Source: Gammaproteobacteria bacterium
Lineage (GTDB): Bacteria > Pseudomonadota > Gammaproteobacteria > Steroidobacterales > Rariloculaceae
NCBI GenBank assembly: GCA_022826245.1
Contig: JAJDVG010000040.1
Location: forward strand, 1 to 64,000
Length of the DNA stretch: 64,000 nt
Direction of reading: 5' to 3'
Shown here one piece after another: positions 10,721 to 23,530 of this stretch (position 1 is its first letter; every line of letters starts with the position of its first letter). A program made the translations under genes and the position numbers. The notes beneath the pieces are model-generated. The model saw only the letters and a list, made by a program, of their open reading frames with translations, had not been told where the DNA came from and did not search any database.

Positions 10721-11887
10721 ATGATTACGCGAGCAGGAACCGAAAAGGCGTGGTCGGGACTCGATCCGATCGAGGACATCATCGCCGCGATCCGCAAGGG
10801 CGAGATGGCCGTGATCCTCGACGACGAAGATCGCGAGAACGAAGGCGACCTGATCATGGCCGCGAGCAAGGTTCGCAGCGAACACATCAATTTCATGGCG
10901 CGCTACGGCCGCGGCCTGATCTGCCTGACCCTGACGCGGTCGCGCTGCGAGCAGTTGCGGCTGCCGCTCATGGTCAGCGGCACCGACCGCCGCAAGTCCA
11001 CCAATTTCACCGTGTCGATCGAGGCGACCGAAGGCGTCACGACGGGTATCTCGGCGCATGACCGCGCTCGTACGGTGCGCGCCGCGGTGGCGCCCCAGGC
11101 GCAACCGGACGACCTGCGCCAGCCCGGGCATATCTTTCCGCTCATGGCGCAGCCCGGGGGCGTGCTGACGCGCGCCGGGCACACCGAGGCCGGTTGCGAC
11201 TTCGCGCGGCTCGCGGGACTCGAGCCGGCTTCGGTGATCGTCGAAATCCTCAACGACGACGGCACGATGGCGCGCCGCGACGATCTGATCGCCTTCGCGC
11301 GGCGTCACAATCTCAAGATCGGCACGATCGCGGACCTGATCGAATACCGCCTCGCGCACGAGGAAACGGTCGAAGCGATCGCCGAGCTCGGTATCGAGAC
11401 GCCGTTCGGCCCGTTCAGGCTCATCTGCTTCGACGATCACATCAACCGCAATGTGCACCTCGCGCTCGTGCGTGGAACGATCGACACGAGTCGTCCCGTG
11501 CTCGTGCGCGTGCACCGTCAGGACACCCTGAGCGACGTGGTCAACGTCCGGCATCCGCGCCTCGGCTGGCCCCTGGCGGACGCGATGCGGCAGATCGCCC
11601 GCGAGGGCAGCGGCGTGATCGTGATACTCAGGCACGACGAATCGGCCCGGGACCTCATGTCGGCCCTGCGTTCGCTGCGCGAAACGCAGGACTCGCTGGC
11701 GGCGCGGCGCGAGCGCAGCATGGACCTGCGTACCTTCGGCACGGGCGCGCAGGTGCTTCGCGCGCTCGGGATCACCAAGATGCGGGTGCTCAGCGCGCCG
11801 AAACACATGCATGCGCTGTCGGGATTCGGTCTGGAGGTCGTCGAGTACGTGGCGCCGGAAGACAGCGGCGACGCCGGGCATGGCTGA
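10721..11887 (+). CDS. ribB: 3,4-dihydroxy-2-butanone 4-phosphate synthase fused to degenerate GTP cyclohydrolase II-like domain (RibBX type)
   Basis: [15 protein letters not shown] and [23 protein letters not shown]-terminal RibA-like region lacks the Zn cysteines. Confidence 0.9.
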   Translation: MITRAGTEKAWSGLDPIEDIIAAIRKGEMAVILDDEDRENEGDLIMAASKVRSEHINFMARYGRGLICLTLTRSRCEQLRLPLMVSGTDRRKSTNFTVSIEATEGVTTGISAHDRARTVRAAVAPQAQPDDLRQPGHIFPLMAQPGGVLTRAGHTEAGCDFARLAGLEPASVIVEILNDDGTMARRDDLIAFARRHNLKIGTIADLIEYRLAHEETVEAIAELGIETPFGPFRLICFDDHINRNVHLALVRGTIDTSRPVLVRVHRQDTLSDVVNVRHPRLGWPLADAMRQIAREGSGVIVILRHDESARDLMSALRSLRETQDSLAARRERSMDLRTFGTGAQVLRALGITKMRVLSAPKHMHALSGFGLEVVEYVAPEDSGDAGHG

Positions 11888-12359
11888 CAATATCCGCACG
11901 ATCGAGGGCGGCCTCGACGCGCGTGGATTGCGCGTCGGGATCGTCGCCTCGCGTTTCAACGACTTCATCGTCGACCGGCTGCTTGGCGCGGCCGTCGATA
12001 CGCTGCTCGAACACGGCGCCGATGCAGCGGACATCACGGTCGTTCGCGTTCCGGGAGCGTTCGAGACGCCGCTCGCGCTGCGCAAGATGGCCGCGAGCGG
12101 CGGCTACGACGCGCTCGTCGCGCTCGGTTGCGTGATCCGCGGCGCCACGCCGCACTTCGACTACGTCGCGGGCGAGGCGAGCAGCGGCGTCGCGAGCGCA
12201 TCGCTCGAGCACGGCATCGCGATCGGCTTCGGCATCCTCACTGTCGACACGATCGAACAGGGAATCGAGCGGGCCGGGTCGAAGGCCGGCAACAAGGGCG
12301 TCGATGCGGCCATTTCCGCGATCCGCATGGCGTCGGCGATGCGCGAGCTGGAGCGCTAG
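11880..12359 (+). CDS. ribH: 6,7-dimethyl-8-ribityllumazine synthase
   Basis: [60 protein letters not shown]. Confidence 0.96.
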   Translation: MADNIRTIEGGLDARGLRVGIVASRFNDFIVDRLLGAAVDTLLEHGADAADITVVRVPGAFETPLALRKMAASGGYDALVALGCVIRGATPHFDYVAGEASSGVASASLEHGIAIGFGILTVDTIEQGIERAGSKAGNKGVDAAISAIRMASAMRELER

Positions 12360-12362
12360 CGT

Positions 12363-12797
12363 TTGGCAAGTACCGGTTCGCGACGCGGCGCTCGGGACTA
12401 TCTCGTCCAGGCGCTCTACCAGTGGCAGCTTGCCGATCACGACTTCGCTGAACTCGTCGGCCAGTTCGAGCGCGAGGAGGATTTCGCTTCCATAGACCAG
12501 GCGTATTTTCGGGCGCTGCTCGAAGTCGTGCTCGAGGATGTCGAGACGCTCGACGCGACCATCGCCCGTTTCGCCGTGAGGTCTCCGCAACAGCTCGACG
12601 CCGTTGGCCGCGCGATCCTGTTGCTTGGGCTGGCGGAACTCGGGAATCGCCCCGATGTTCCGACAAATGCGATCATCAACGAGGCGGTCGAGCTCGCGAA
12701 ACGGTACGGCGCCACCGACAGCTACCGCTTCGTCAACGCGTTGCTCGACAAGGCGGCGAAGGAACTCGGAGAGCGTGATGGCGGGCGCAGGCAATGA
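12363..12797 (+). CDS. nusB: Transcription antitermination factor NusB
   Basis: ARDYLVQALYQWQL; ELGNRPDVPTNAIINEAVELAKRYG. Confidence 0.95.
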   Translation: MASTGSRRGARDYLVQALYQWQLADHDFAELVGQFEREEDFASIDQAYFRALLEVVLEDVETLDATIARFAVRSPQQLDAVGRAILLLGLAELGNRPDVPTNAIINEAVELAKRYGATDSYRFVNALLDKAAKELGERDGGRRQ

Positions 12798-13755
12798 CGA
12801 CGAGGCATTGGGCGAGTTCGAGCTCATCGACCGGTTTTTCGCGAGCGAAGCCGACGCCGACGGCATGCTGATCGGCATCGGCGACGACGCCGCCGTCATC
12901 GACGCCGAGGGGCCCTTGGCCATCGCCGTCGATACGCTCGTTGCCGGCACGCACTTTCCCGACAACTCTCCGGGCGACCTGGTGGGTTACCGGGTTCTGG
13001 CCGTCAACCTCAGCGATCTGGCGGCGATGGGCGCGCGACCGCGCTGGGCAACGCTGGCCCTGACCTTGCCGGAGACCGATCCGGTCTGGCTCGACGGTTT
13101 TTCAAAGGGCTTCCTGGACCTTGCCGCAGGGCATGGCGTCACGCTCGTCGGCGGCGACCTGACGCGGGGTCCGCTCGCTGCGACCGTTCAGGTCATCGGC
13201 AGCGTGGACCCGGACACCGCGATGACCCGCGGTGGGGGCAGGATCGGCGATGAGGTCTACGTGACGGGCACGCTCGGCGACGCGGCGGCGGGACTTGCCG
13301 CGCTCGGCGGCTTCCAGGTGCCGGACAGCGCCGTGCGCGAGCGGCTCGAGGGCCGATTCGCCCGGCCGGACGTGCGCGTCGCCGAGGGCCTTGCGATTGC
13401 GTCCCTTGCGAACGCGGCGATCGATGTTTCCGACGGGCTCATCGCCGATCTGGGGCACATCTGCAGGCGCAGCGGCTGCGGCGCCGTCGTCGATGTCGAG
13501 CGGATTCCGCTGTCCGCCGATCTGCTTACCGCATGCGCGCCCGACGAGGCTCTGGCACATGCGCTCGGCGGCGGCGATGACTACGAGCTCTGTTTCGCGG
13601 CGCCGGCCGAACGATCGGCGGCGATCCGGCGCGCGCTGCTCGAGACCGGCACGCGCGTCACGCGTATCGGTCGACTCGTTGCCGGCAACGGCGTCGCCTG
13701 TCGGCGCGGCGGCGAACCGTTCGACGTCTCCACGGGCGGCTACGCCCACTTCTGA
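12778..13755 (+). CDS. thiL: Thiamine-monophosphate kinase
   Basis: IGIGDDAAVIDAEGPLAIAVDTLVAGTHFP; DVSDGLIADLGHI. Confidence 0.95.
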   Translation: MAGAGNDDEALGEFELIDRFFASEADADGMLIGIGDDAAVIDAEGPLAIAVDTLVAGTHFPDNSPGDLVGYRVLAVNLSDLAAMGARPRWATLALTLPETDPVWLDGFSKGFLDLAAGHGVTLVGGDLTRGPLAATVQVIGSVDPDTAMTRGGGRIGDEVYVTGTLGDAAAGLAALGGFQVPDSAVRERLEGRFARPDVRVAEGLAIASLANAAIDVSDGLIADLGHICRRSGCGAVVDVERIPLSADLLTACAPDEALAHALGGGDDYELCFAAPAERSAAIRRALLETGTRVTRIGRLVAGNGVACRRGGEPFDVSTGGYAHF

Positions 13756-13861
13756 CGTGGCGTCTCCCGATCCGCATAGCTCGCCGCGCTGCCGCGTTCA
13801 TCGTCGCCCACACGCGCGGCCGGGCGTGATTCCCGGCGATCGCCGCACCCGGAGCTGAGCC

Positions 13862-14338
13862 ATGCGGACCCGATTCAATCCTCGATTGCTGCGCGATCCT
13901 GTTCACCTGCTCGCAACCGGTTTCGGGATCGGCCTCGTGCCGCGCGCGCCGGGCACGGCGGCCAGCGTGCTTGCGCTCGCGCCGCTGTGGCTGATGCTGG
14001 ACCTGCCGCTGGTCTTGCGGGCCGCCGTGGCGCTCGCCGTCGTCGCGCTCGGCATATGGGTGTGCGGAGAGAGCGCGCGCCGGCTCGAGGTCCACGATCA
14101 TCCGGCGATCGTGCTCGACGAAATTGCGGCGATGCTGTTGCTGTCCGTGCTGCTCGATCCCGACCTGCCGATGCTGCTGACGGCGCTCGTGCTGTTCCGG
14201 GTATTCGACATCGCCAAGCCCTGGCCGATCCGCGGCGTGGATCGGGCCGTGCCGGGCGGTGTGGGCATCATGCTCGATGACGTGCTCGCAGCCGGCTATA
14301 CGGCCGTCTGCCTCGCGGTCATCGGGATCGTCGTGTAA
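13862..14338 (+). CDS. pgpA: Phosphatidylglycerophosphatase A
   Basis: GFGIGLVPRAPGTAAS; HDHPAIVLDEIAAM; FDIAKPWPIRGVD. Confidence 0.95.
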   Translation: MRTRFNPRLLRDPVHLLATGFGIGLVPRAPGTAASVLALAPLWLMLDLPLVLRAAVALAVVALGIWVCGESARRLEVHDHPAIVLDEIAAMLLLSVLLDPDLPMLLTALVLFRVFDIAKPWPIRGVDRAVPGGVGIMLDDVLAAGYTAVCLAVIGIVV

Positions 14339-14344
14339 GGGCCG

Positions 14345-14593
14345 TCAGTCCCCTGCCGTTTCGAACGGTTCCGGTTTCGGTTCCGCCTCGGCGCCCGACT
14401 TGAGCAGGATCTCGACCTTCTGTTCGGCTTCGCGCAGCGTCGTCTGGCATTGCCGCGTCAGCTTGACGCCGCGTTCGAACTCCTTGAGCGCCTGCTCGAG
14501 CGACAGTTCGCCGCTCTCGAGATTCCTGACCAGGGCTTCGAGTTCTTCGAGCGACTTCTCCAGTCGCGCGAGGTTGTCGGATTGCCCGGTCAT
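14345..14593 (-). CDS. xseB: Exodeoxyribonuclease VII small subunit
   Basis: LEELEALVRNLESGELSLEQALKEFERGVKLTRQCQTTLREAEQKVEIL. Confidence 0.93.
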   Translation of the reverse strand: MTGQSDNLARLEKSLEELEALVRNLESGELSLEQALKEFERGVKLTRQCQTTLREAEQKVEILLKSGAEAEPKPEPFETAGD

Positions 14594-14668
14594 TCGATCA
14601 CCACGCGGTTCACCGGATGCCCGGCCGCTGCCGCGCGCTCGACGCCCTTCGGAACCGCTTTGCCCGGA

Positions 14669-16888
<2,220 letters not shown>

Positions 16889-17155
16889 CTATTTTGCCCG
16901 GGTCCCGTGAGCGCGGGGGTCACCCTCGCGAAGACGTTCCCGGAAGCGGTGGGGGGGACGTTTATATGACGTAGAAATAACCTGGTCAATAGCGCGGAAT
17001 TGATCCCGCAACCCGCCGCAATGGAGGGGGCCTTCGCGCCGATTTCAATTGAGCCGCTGTTCGCAGTTTCAGGCGTCTGAACTCGGCGCCAAACAAGTTA
17101 CAATCATTACTCCCACCGGGTCGGGCAGCGGCCGCCCGAACGGCGGGCTTCATCG

Positions 17156-19042
17156 ATGAGCAAGAGCTACCTCGCTGCCGACATCGAAGTGCTTAGCGGC
17201 CTCGAGCCCGTGCGCCGCCGGCCCGGCATGTACACCGACACCACGCGGCCGAACCACCTCGCGCACGAGGTCGTCGACAACAGCGTCGACGAGGCGATCG
17301 AAGGCTACGCGAAGAAGATTCGCGTGCGCCTCTTCGGCGACGGCTCGCTCGAGGTCGAGGACGACGGTCGCGGTATGCCGGTCGACATGCATCCGAAGGA
17401 AAAAATGCCCGGCGTCGAACTCATACTCACGAAGCTGCACTCCGGCGGCAAGTTCTCGAACAAGAACTACCGGTTTTCGGGTGGCCTGCACGGTGTGGGC
17501 GTCTCGGTCGTGAACGCGCTGTCGCAGAACCTCGAGGTGTGGATCAAGCGCGGCGGCGCCGAATACAACATGAGTTTCGTCAACGGCAGACGCCGCGGCA
17601 AGCTCGACATCGTCGGCAAGGTCGGCAAGGCGAATACGGGCACGACGATCCGTTTCTGGCCCGATTCTCGGTACTTCGACACCGTGACCTTCTCGCTCTC
17701 GAGGCTCCGGCACATGCTGAGAGCCAAGGCGGTGCTCTGCCCGGGTCTCGAGGTCTCGCTCGAGATCGAGAAAACCGGATCCAGTGAAACGTGGCACTAC
17801 GACAAGGGCCTCGAGCAATACCTGGAGGAGAGTCTCGTCGACGGCCAATGGTTGCCGGAGGCGCCCTTCGCCGGCCATCTCGAAGGCAAGCGCGAGACGC
17901 TCGACTGGGCGCTCGTCTGGCGCCTCGACGACGAGACCGGCGTCACGGAGAGCTACGTCAACCTGATTCCGACAACGCAGGGCGGTACCCACGTCAACGG
18001 CTTGCGTTCCGGGCTCACCGAAGCGCTGCGCGAATTCTGCGAGTTTCGCAACCTCTTGCCGCGCGGCATGAAGCTCTCGCCCGAGGATGTCTGGGACGGC
18101 GTGAGCTACGTTCTCGCGGTGAAGCTCGAAGACCCGCAGTTCGCGGGCCAGACCAAGGAGCGGCTCGGCTCGCGCGAGTGCGCGACTTTCGTTTCCGGCG
18201 TCATCAAGGACAACTTCGCAATCTGGCTGAACCGGCATCCGGAGACGGGCGACGAGATCGCGGCCGGGGCGATCGCCAGGGCGCAGCAGCGCGTCAAGTC
18301 GGCGAAAAAGGTCGTACGCAAGCGCGTCGTCTCCGGCCCCGCGCTGCCGGGCAAGCTCGCCGACTGCACGCTGCAGGAGCCGGCACTGACGGAGCTCTTT
18401 CTCGTCGAGGGCGATTCGGCGGGCGGCTCGGCGAAACAGGCCCGCGATCGCGAGCGCCAGGCCGTGATGCCCCTGCGCGGCAAGATCCTCAACACCTGGG
18501 AGGTCGAAACTTCCGAGCTGCTGGCCTCCCAGGAAGTGCACAACATCAGCGTGGCGCTCGGCGTCGACCCGAGTTCGGGCAAGCTCGACGGCCTGCGCTA
18601 TCACAAGATCTGCATTCTTGCCGACGCCGATTCCGACGGCCTGCACATCGCGACGCTGCTTTGCGCGTTGTTTTTGCGGCACTTCCGCTCGCTCGTCGAA
18701 GCCGGCCACGTGTTCGTGGCCATGCCGCCGCTGTACCGCATCGATGCCGGCAAGGAAGTCCACTACGCGCTCGACGATGCCGAGCGCGATCTCATCGTCG
18801 ATCGCGTCGAAGATCGCAACAAGCGCGTCGCCGTGACGGTCACGCGTTTCAAGGGGCTCGGAGAAATGGACCCGACCCAGCTTCGGGAAACGACGATGGC
18901 GGCCGATACGCGGCGGCTCGTTCAGCTTACCGTCGACGGCAGCGACGGCACGGACAGGCTCATGGACATGTTGCTGGCCAGGAAGCGCGCCCCCGACCGG
19001 CGCGAATGGCTGCAGGAGAAGGGCAATCTTGCGGAACTGTAG
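17156..19042 (+). CDS. parE: DNA topoisomerase IV subunit B
   Basis: LEPVRRRPGMYTDTTRPNHLAHEVVDNSVDEA; LFLVEGDSAGGSAKQARDRERQAVMPLRGKILN. Confidence 0.95.
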   Translation: MSKSYLAADIEVLSGLEPVRRRPGMYTDTTRPNHLAHEVVDNSVDEAIEGYAKKIRVRLFGDGSLEVEDDGRGMPVDMHPKEKMPGVELILTKLHSGGKFSNKNYRFSGGLHGVGVSVVNALSQNLEVWIKRGGAEYNMSFVNGRRRGKLDIVGKVGKANTGTTIRFWPDSRYFDTVTFSLSRLRHMLRAKAVLCPGLEVSLEIEKTGSSETWHYDKGLEQYLEESLVDGQWLPEAPFAGHLEGKRETLDWALVWRLDDETGVTESYVNLIPTTQGGTHVNGLRSGLTEALREFCEFRNLLPRGMKLSPEDVWDGVSYVLAVKLEDPQFAGQTKERLGSRECATFVSGVIKDNFAIWLNRHPETGDEIAAGAIARAQQRVKSAKKVVRKRVVSGPALPGKLADCTLQEPALTELFLVEGDSAGGSAKQARDRERQAVMPLRGKILNTWEVETSELLASQEVHNISVALGVDPSSGKLDGLRYHKICILADADSDGLHIATLLCALFLRHFRSLVEAGHVFVAMPPLYRIDAGKEVHYALDDAERDLIVDRVEDRNKRVAVTVTRFKGLGEMDPTQLRETTMAADTRRLVQLTVDGSDGTDRLMDMLLARKRAPDRREWLQEKGNLAEL

Positions 19043-19198
19043 TGCGGCAGAGCGGCCGCACGGCGCAGGCGGCATCCGGCAACCCGCCGCCCAGGCACGC
19101 GTGGCAGCCGATCCGCCGTTTTCGGCGAGGCGGTCTTGCGCCACATGTGGCGGAGCCCTTGCCACGGGCTGACGCACGAACCATTCGAGGCACGGATC

Positions 19199-21433
19199 AT
19201 GAAAGTGCAGGAGCTTGATTTCGACGGCATCGAGCGCGTGCCGATGGCCACGTTTACCGAGAAGGCCTACCTCGACTATTCGATGTACGTCATTCTCGAT
19301 CGCGCGCTGCCGCACATCGGCGACGGCCTGAAACCCGTCCAGCGGCGCATCGTGTACGCGATGAGCGATCTCGGGCTGTCATCGCGCTCCAAACCCAAGA
19401 AGGCCGCGCGCACGGTCGGCGACGTGCTCGGCAAGTTTCACCCGCACGGCGATTCGGCTTGCTACGAAGCGATGGTGCACATGGCGCAACCGTTCGCCTA
19501 CCGCTACCCGATCGTCGACGGGCACGGGAACTGGGGGTCGCAGGACGACCCGAAGTCGTTCGCCGCGATGCGCTACACGGAAGCGAAGCTCACCGCCTAC
19601 GCGCGCGTGCTGCTCGCCGAGCTCGGTCAGGGCACGGTCGACTGGGTCCCGAACTTCGACGGCACGCTCAAGGAACCGACGCTGCTGCCCGCGGCGCTGC
19701 CGAATCTACTGCTCAACGGCACGAGCGGGATCGCCGTCGGCATGTCGACCGACGTGCCGCCGCACAATCTTCGCGAGGTCGCGACCGCGCTCATGCGCCT
19801 GCTCGATTGGCCGAATACGAGTCTTTCGCAACTCATGCAGCACATTCAGGGTCCGGACTTCCCGACCGGCGGCGTGCTCGTGTCGAGCGCCGGCGACATC
19901 GAGCAGGTCTACCGGACCGGAACGGGCTCGCTGCGCCTGCGCGCCAGTTACGAGATCGAGAACGGCGAGATCGTCATTACCGAGCTGCCCCATCAGGCCT
20001 CGGGCGCCAAGGTACTGGAGCAGATCGCAACGCAGATGCGCGCGAAGAAGCTGCCGATGATGGACGACCTGCGCGACGAGTCCGACCACGAGTGCCCGAC
20101 CCGGCTCGTGCTGACGCCGCGCTCCAACCGCGTCGACGTCGCAAGGCTCATGAGCCACCTGTTCGCGACGACCGATCTCGAACGCACGGTGCGCGTCAAC
20201 TGCAACGTCATCGGCGTCGACGGCCGCCCGCGGGTTTACGGGCTCAAGCCCCTGCTGGAGGAATGGATCGGCTTTCGGACCGCGACCGTAAGGCGCCGTA
20301 TCGAGCATCGCCTGAACCGGGTGACGGCGCGCCTGCACGTCCTCGAGGGCCTCTTGATCGCGTACCTGAACATCGATGAGGTGATCGCGATCATCCGCGA
20401 GGAAGACGAGCCCAAGCCCGTGCTCATGGCGCGCTTCGACCTCAGCGACGCCCAGGCGGAATCGATCCTGGAACTGAAGCTGCGCAACCTCGCGAAGCTC
20501 GAGGAGATGAAACTGCGCGGGGAGCAGGCGGACCTGATGGAAGAACGGGCGGAACTGGAGGCGACGCTCGGTTCGCAGGAGAAGCTCAACGACCTGATCA
20601 AGCGCGAGCTTGCGGAACTCGCCGAAACCCATGGCGACGACCGGCGCACGGAGATCGACGACAAACAGGCACCTGCCCAAGCGATCGCCGAAGCTGATCT
20701 CGTCACGAGCGATCCGGTGACCGTCATCCTGTCCGAGCGCGGCTGGGCGCGCGCGGCGAAGGGACACGAGATCGATGCCGAAGCGCTCTCCTACCGCTCG
20801 GGGGACGGGTTTCTCGCCTCCGCGCCGGGCCGCAGCAACCAGCTTGCGGTGTTCATCGACAGTACCGGACGCGCCTACAGCCTCGCGGCGCACACGCTGC
20901 CGTCGGCCCGCGGCCAGGGCGAGCCGCTGTCCGGCCATGTCAACCCGCCCGACGGCGCAAGCTTCTGCACGGTGCTGACCGGCGCGCCGCAGGACCGCTG
21001 GATCCTCGCGTCATCGGCAGGCTACGGATTCATCGTCAGGCTCGAGGATCTCTATTCGCGCACCAAGGCCGGCAAGGCGGTGCTGCGCGTGCCGGACGGG
21101 CACACGGTCGTTGCGGCGGCGCCGGTCGGCGAGAAGGCCAGGTGGATCGCCGCGGCATCGAGCGACGGGCGCCTGCTCGTATTCGATCTGAAGGAATTGC
21201 CCGAACTCGGCAAGGGCAAGGGCATCAGGATTCTGGGGCTGCCTCCGGCCACCGGCGCGACGCTCGCGGGGCTCTGTGCTTTCGGTGAGCGCCAGCGTGT
21301 CAGGATCAAGGCCCTGGACCGCTGGATGACTCTCCGGTACAAGGACCTCGACCGCTATCGCGGCAACCGCGGCCGCCGCGGCCTGCTGCTGCCGCGCGGC
21401 TGGCAGAAGGTCGAGCGTGTGGCGAGGGGATAA
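19199..21433 (+). CDS. parC: DNA topoisomerase IV subunit A
   Basis: [53 protein letters not shown]. Confidence 0.95.
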   Translation: MKVQELDFDGIERVPMATFTEKAYLDYSMYVILDRALPHIGDGLKPVQRRIVYAMSDLGLSSRSKPKKAARTVGDVLGKFHPHGDSACYEAMVHMAQPFAYRYPIVDGHGNWGSQDDPKSFAAMRYTEAKLTAYARVLLAELGQGTVDWVPNFDGTLKEPTLLPAALPNLLLNGTSGIAVGMSTDVPPHNLREVATALMRLLDWPNTSLSQLMQHIQGPDFPTGGVLVSSAGDIEQVYRTGTGSLRLRASYEIENGEIVITELPHQASGAKVLEQIATQMRAKKLPMMDDLRDESDHECPTRLVLTPRSNRVDVARLMSHLFATTDLERTVRVNCNVIGVDGRPRVYGLKPLLEEWIGFRTATVRRRIEHRLNRVTARLHVLEGLLIAYLNIDEVIAIIREEDEPKPVLMARFDLSDAQAESILELKLRNLAKLEEMKLRGEQADLMEERAELEATLGSQEKLNDLIKRELAELAETHGDDRRTEIDDKQAPAQAIAEADLVTSDPVTVILSERGWARAAKGHEIDAEALSYRSGDGFLASAPGRSNQLAVFIDSTGRAYSLAAHTLPSARGQGEPLSGHVNPPDGASFCTVLTGAPQDRWILASSAGYGFIVRLEDLYSRTKAGKAVLRVPDGHTVVAAAPVGEKARWIAAASSDGRLLVFDLKELPELGKGKGIRILGLPPATGATLAGLCAFGERQRVRIKALDRWMTLRYKDLDRYRGNRGRRGLLLPRGWQKVERVARG

Positions 21434-21476
21434 TACCCGCGCGTCCACCAGTCCCCATCGGACCGCAAGCGACTGA

Positions 21477-21539
21477 TCGCAACCGTTTCTCCCGAACACC
21501 TTCGAACTTGCTCGGCTTGAGCGGGAGAAACGGTTGCGA
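21477..21539. repeat. Perfect 18-bp inverted repeat (TCGCAACCGTTTCTCCCG / CGGGAGAAACGGTTGCGA), 27-nt spacer
   Basis: Arms at 21477-21494 and 21522-21539, between the convergent ends of parC and epmB. Confidence 0.9.
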
Positions 21540-21577
21540 GTAGTCGCGTGGCCCGCAGTCGCGAGCACACCCGCCGC

Positions 21578-22615
21578 TCAGAGCGGCATCTTGCTCGACG
21601 CTCCGGGAATTTCTCGAACGAGTTTCGGAACGAGGTAACCGGGAAGTTCCGCCCGCAGGTCGGCGAGCAGTGCGCGCGCCCGCTCGTCGACGACCTCAAA
21701 GTGCGCCGTGCCCGTGACCGGATCGAGCGCGTTCAGATAGTACGGCAGCACGCCGCAGTCGAAGAGCCGGCGGCTGAGATTCGCGAGCGTTGCCGCGTCG
21801 TCGTTGACGCCGCGCAGCAGCACCGACTGGTTGAGCAGCAGGTCCGCCGGTCCTGCCAGCTCGCGAAGCGCGGCCTCCACGCTGTCGTCGAGTTCGTTGG
21901 CGTGGTTGCAATGGACGACCACGACGATCCGTGCCGAGCTTCGCCCGAGCAGTGCGAGCAGCCCCGTATCGACGCGCTCCGGGATCATGACGGGGAAGCG
22001 CGTGTGAATGCGGATGCTGCGGACCGAGTCGATGGTGTCGAGCGCGTCGAACAGGGTTTGAAGGCCCCGGTTCGAAACGCTGAGCGGATCGCCGCCGCTC
22101 AGAATGACCTCGCCGATATCGCCGCGACCTCGCAGCTTGCCGATCGCGCCCTCCCAACCGTGGCGGGAGGCGAGCTGCCCGGAGTACGGGAACTCGCGTC
22201 TGAAGCAATAGCGGCAATGGACGGGGCAGGCGCCGCTCGCGATCAGGAGCGTGCGCCCCCGGTACTTGCGGATGACGCCGTCGTCGGCGATGTCCTGTTC
22301 GCCGAGCGGGTCGTCGCTGAATCCCGCGGCGCGAACGTCTTCCTCGGCCCGGGGCAGGACCTGCAGCAGCAGCGGATCGTCGAGATCGCCCTTGCGCATC
22401 CGCGCGACGAAGCCGCGCGGCACGAGCAGCGGAAAGCCGGGCTCGCAGGCCACGGCTCGCAACCGCGCGGCCGGAATCTCGAGCAGTCCGGCCAGTTCGT
22501 CGATGTCCCGCACGGCGTCCTGCAGCACGCGTTGCCACGACGGGCGGTCGTGCCTGGCCACGTCGATGGAGCCCGTGACCGCGGGGTCGATCGAAGGTCG
22601 TTGAAACATGTCCAA
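21578..22615 (-). CDS. epmB: EF-P beta-lysylation protein EpmB (lysine 2,3-aminomutase family radical SAM)
   Basis: GACPVHCRYCFRREFPY; EVILSGGDPLSVSNRGLQTL. Confidence 0.95.
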   Translation of the reverse strand: MDMFQRPSIDPAVTGSIDVARHDRPSWQRVLQDAVRDIDELAGLLEIPAARLRAVACEPGFPLLVPRGFVARMRKGDLDDPLLLQVLPRAEEDVRAAGFSDDPLGEQDIADDGVIRKYRGRTLLIASGACPVHCRYCFRREFPYSGQLASRHGWEGAIGKLRGRGDIGEVILSGGDPLSVSNRGLQTLFDALDTIDSVRSIRIHTRFPVMIPERVDTGLLALLGRSSARIVVVVHCNHANELDDSVEAALRELAGPADLLLNQSVLLRGVNDDAATLANLSRRLFDCGVLPYYLNALDPVTGTAHFEVVDERARALLADLRAELPGYLVPKLVREIPGASSKMPL

Positions 22616-22877
22616 TATCGTCGCTTAACGCAGCTTCATGTCGTTTTATGCGTCAATTGAGCAGGACTAGAGCGCATTTCCAACAAATTACGCACGGCTC
22701 CGCTCACGCCCCGGTGCTTCGGGACGACCCTGCCGAGCGACCGTCACCGGTTCGCTTAATTCATTGTTGCGGTTATCATCCGGCGTGGCGCCGGGCGCTG
22801 CCGGTCCCCGCCGACACGACGCGCCGCCGGGCAACCACGATACCGCTCCGACCCCTGCTACGGATTTCGACCCTCCC

Positions 22878-23447
22878 ATGGCCAGTTATAACACCAACGA
22901 ATTTCGCGGTGGCTTGAAGATCATCATCGACTCCGACCCCTGCGTGATCATCGAGAACGAGTTCGTGAAGCCCGGCAAGGGCCAGGCCTTCAATCGCGTC
23001 AAGATCCGCAATCTCAAGACGGGCCGGGTCGTCGACCGGACCTTCAAGTCCGGCGACTCCGTCGAGGCCGCCGACGTGATCGAGCAGGAAATGGAGTACC
23101 TGTACACGGACGGCGACCTCTGGCATTTCATGGTCGCCGATAGCTACGAGCAGTTCGCCGCGGACAGGTCCGCCATCGGCGATGCCGAGCAGTGGCTCAA
23201 GGAACAGGGCGTCTGTCTCATTACGCTCTGGAACGGTTCGCCGCTGCACGTCGCGCCGCCGAATTTCGTCGAGCTCGAGATCGTCGAGACCGATCCCGGC
23301 GTCCGCGGCGATACCGCGCAGGGCGGGGTCAAGCCCGCACGGCTCGAGACCGGGGCCGTGGTGCGGGTGCCGCTTTTCGTCGAGCAGGGAGAGGTCGTCA
23401 AGGTCGATACGCGGAAGGGGGAGTATGTGTCGCGGGTGAAGGACTAG
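22878..23447 (+). CDS. efp: Elongation factor P
   Basis: [44 protein letters not shown]. Confidence 0.97.
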   Translation: MASYNTNEFRGGLKIIIDSDPCVIIENEFVKPGKGQAFNRVKIRNLKTGRVVDRTFKSGDSVEAADVIEQEMEYLYTDGDLWHFMVADSYEQFAADRSAIGDAEQWLKEQGVCLITLWNGSPLHVAPPNFVELEIVETDPGVRGDTAQGGVKPARLETGAVVRVPLFVEQGEVVKVDTRKGEYVSRVKD

Positions 23448-23530
23448 CTTCCACGGGAGTCACCGAGCGCCGACGACTCCGGGTGCGCGCGCCGCTTGCC
23501 GCCCGTCGGGAAAGACCTTTCCGCCGCGAT

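Noticed and set aside
17150-19315. 721-aa minus-strand ORF antisense to parE
   Set aside because: parE is unambiguous; low-complexity Arg/Val/Asp composition.
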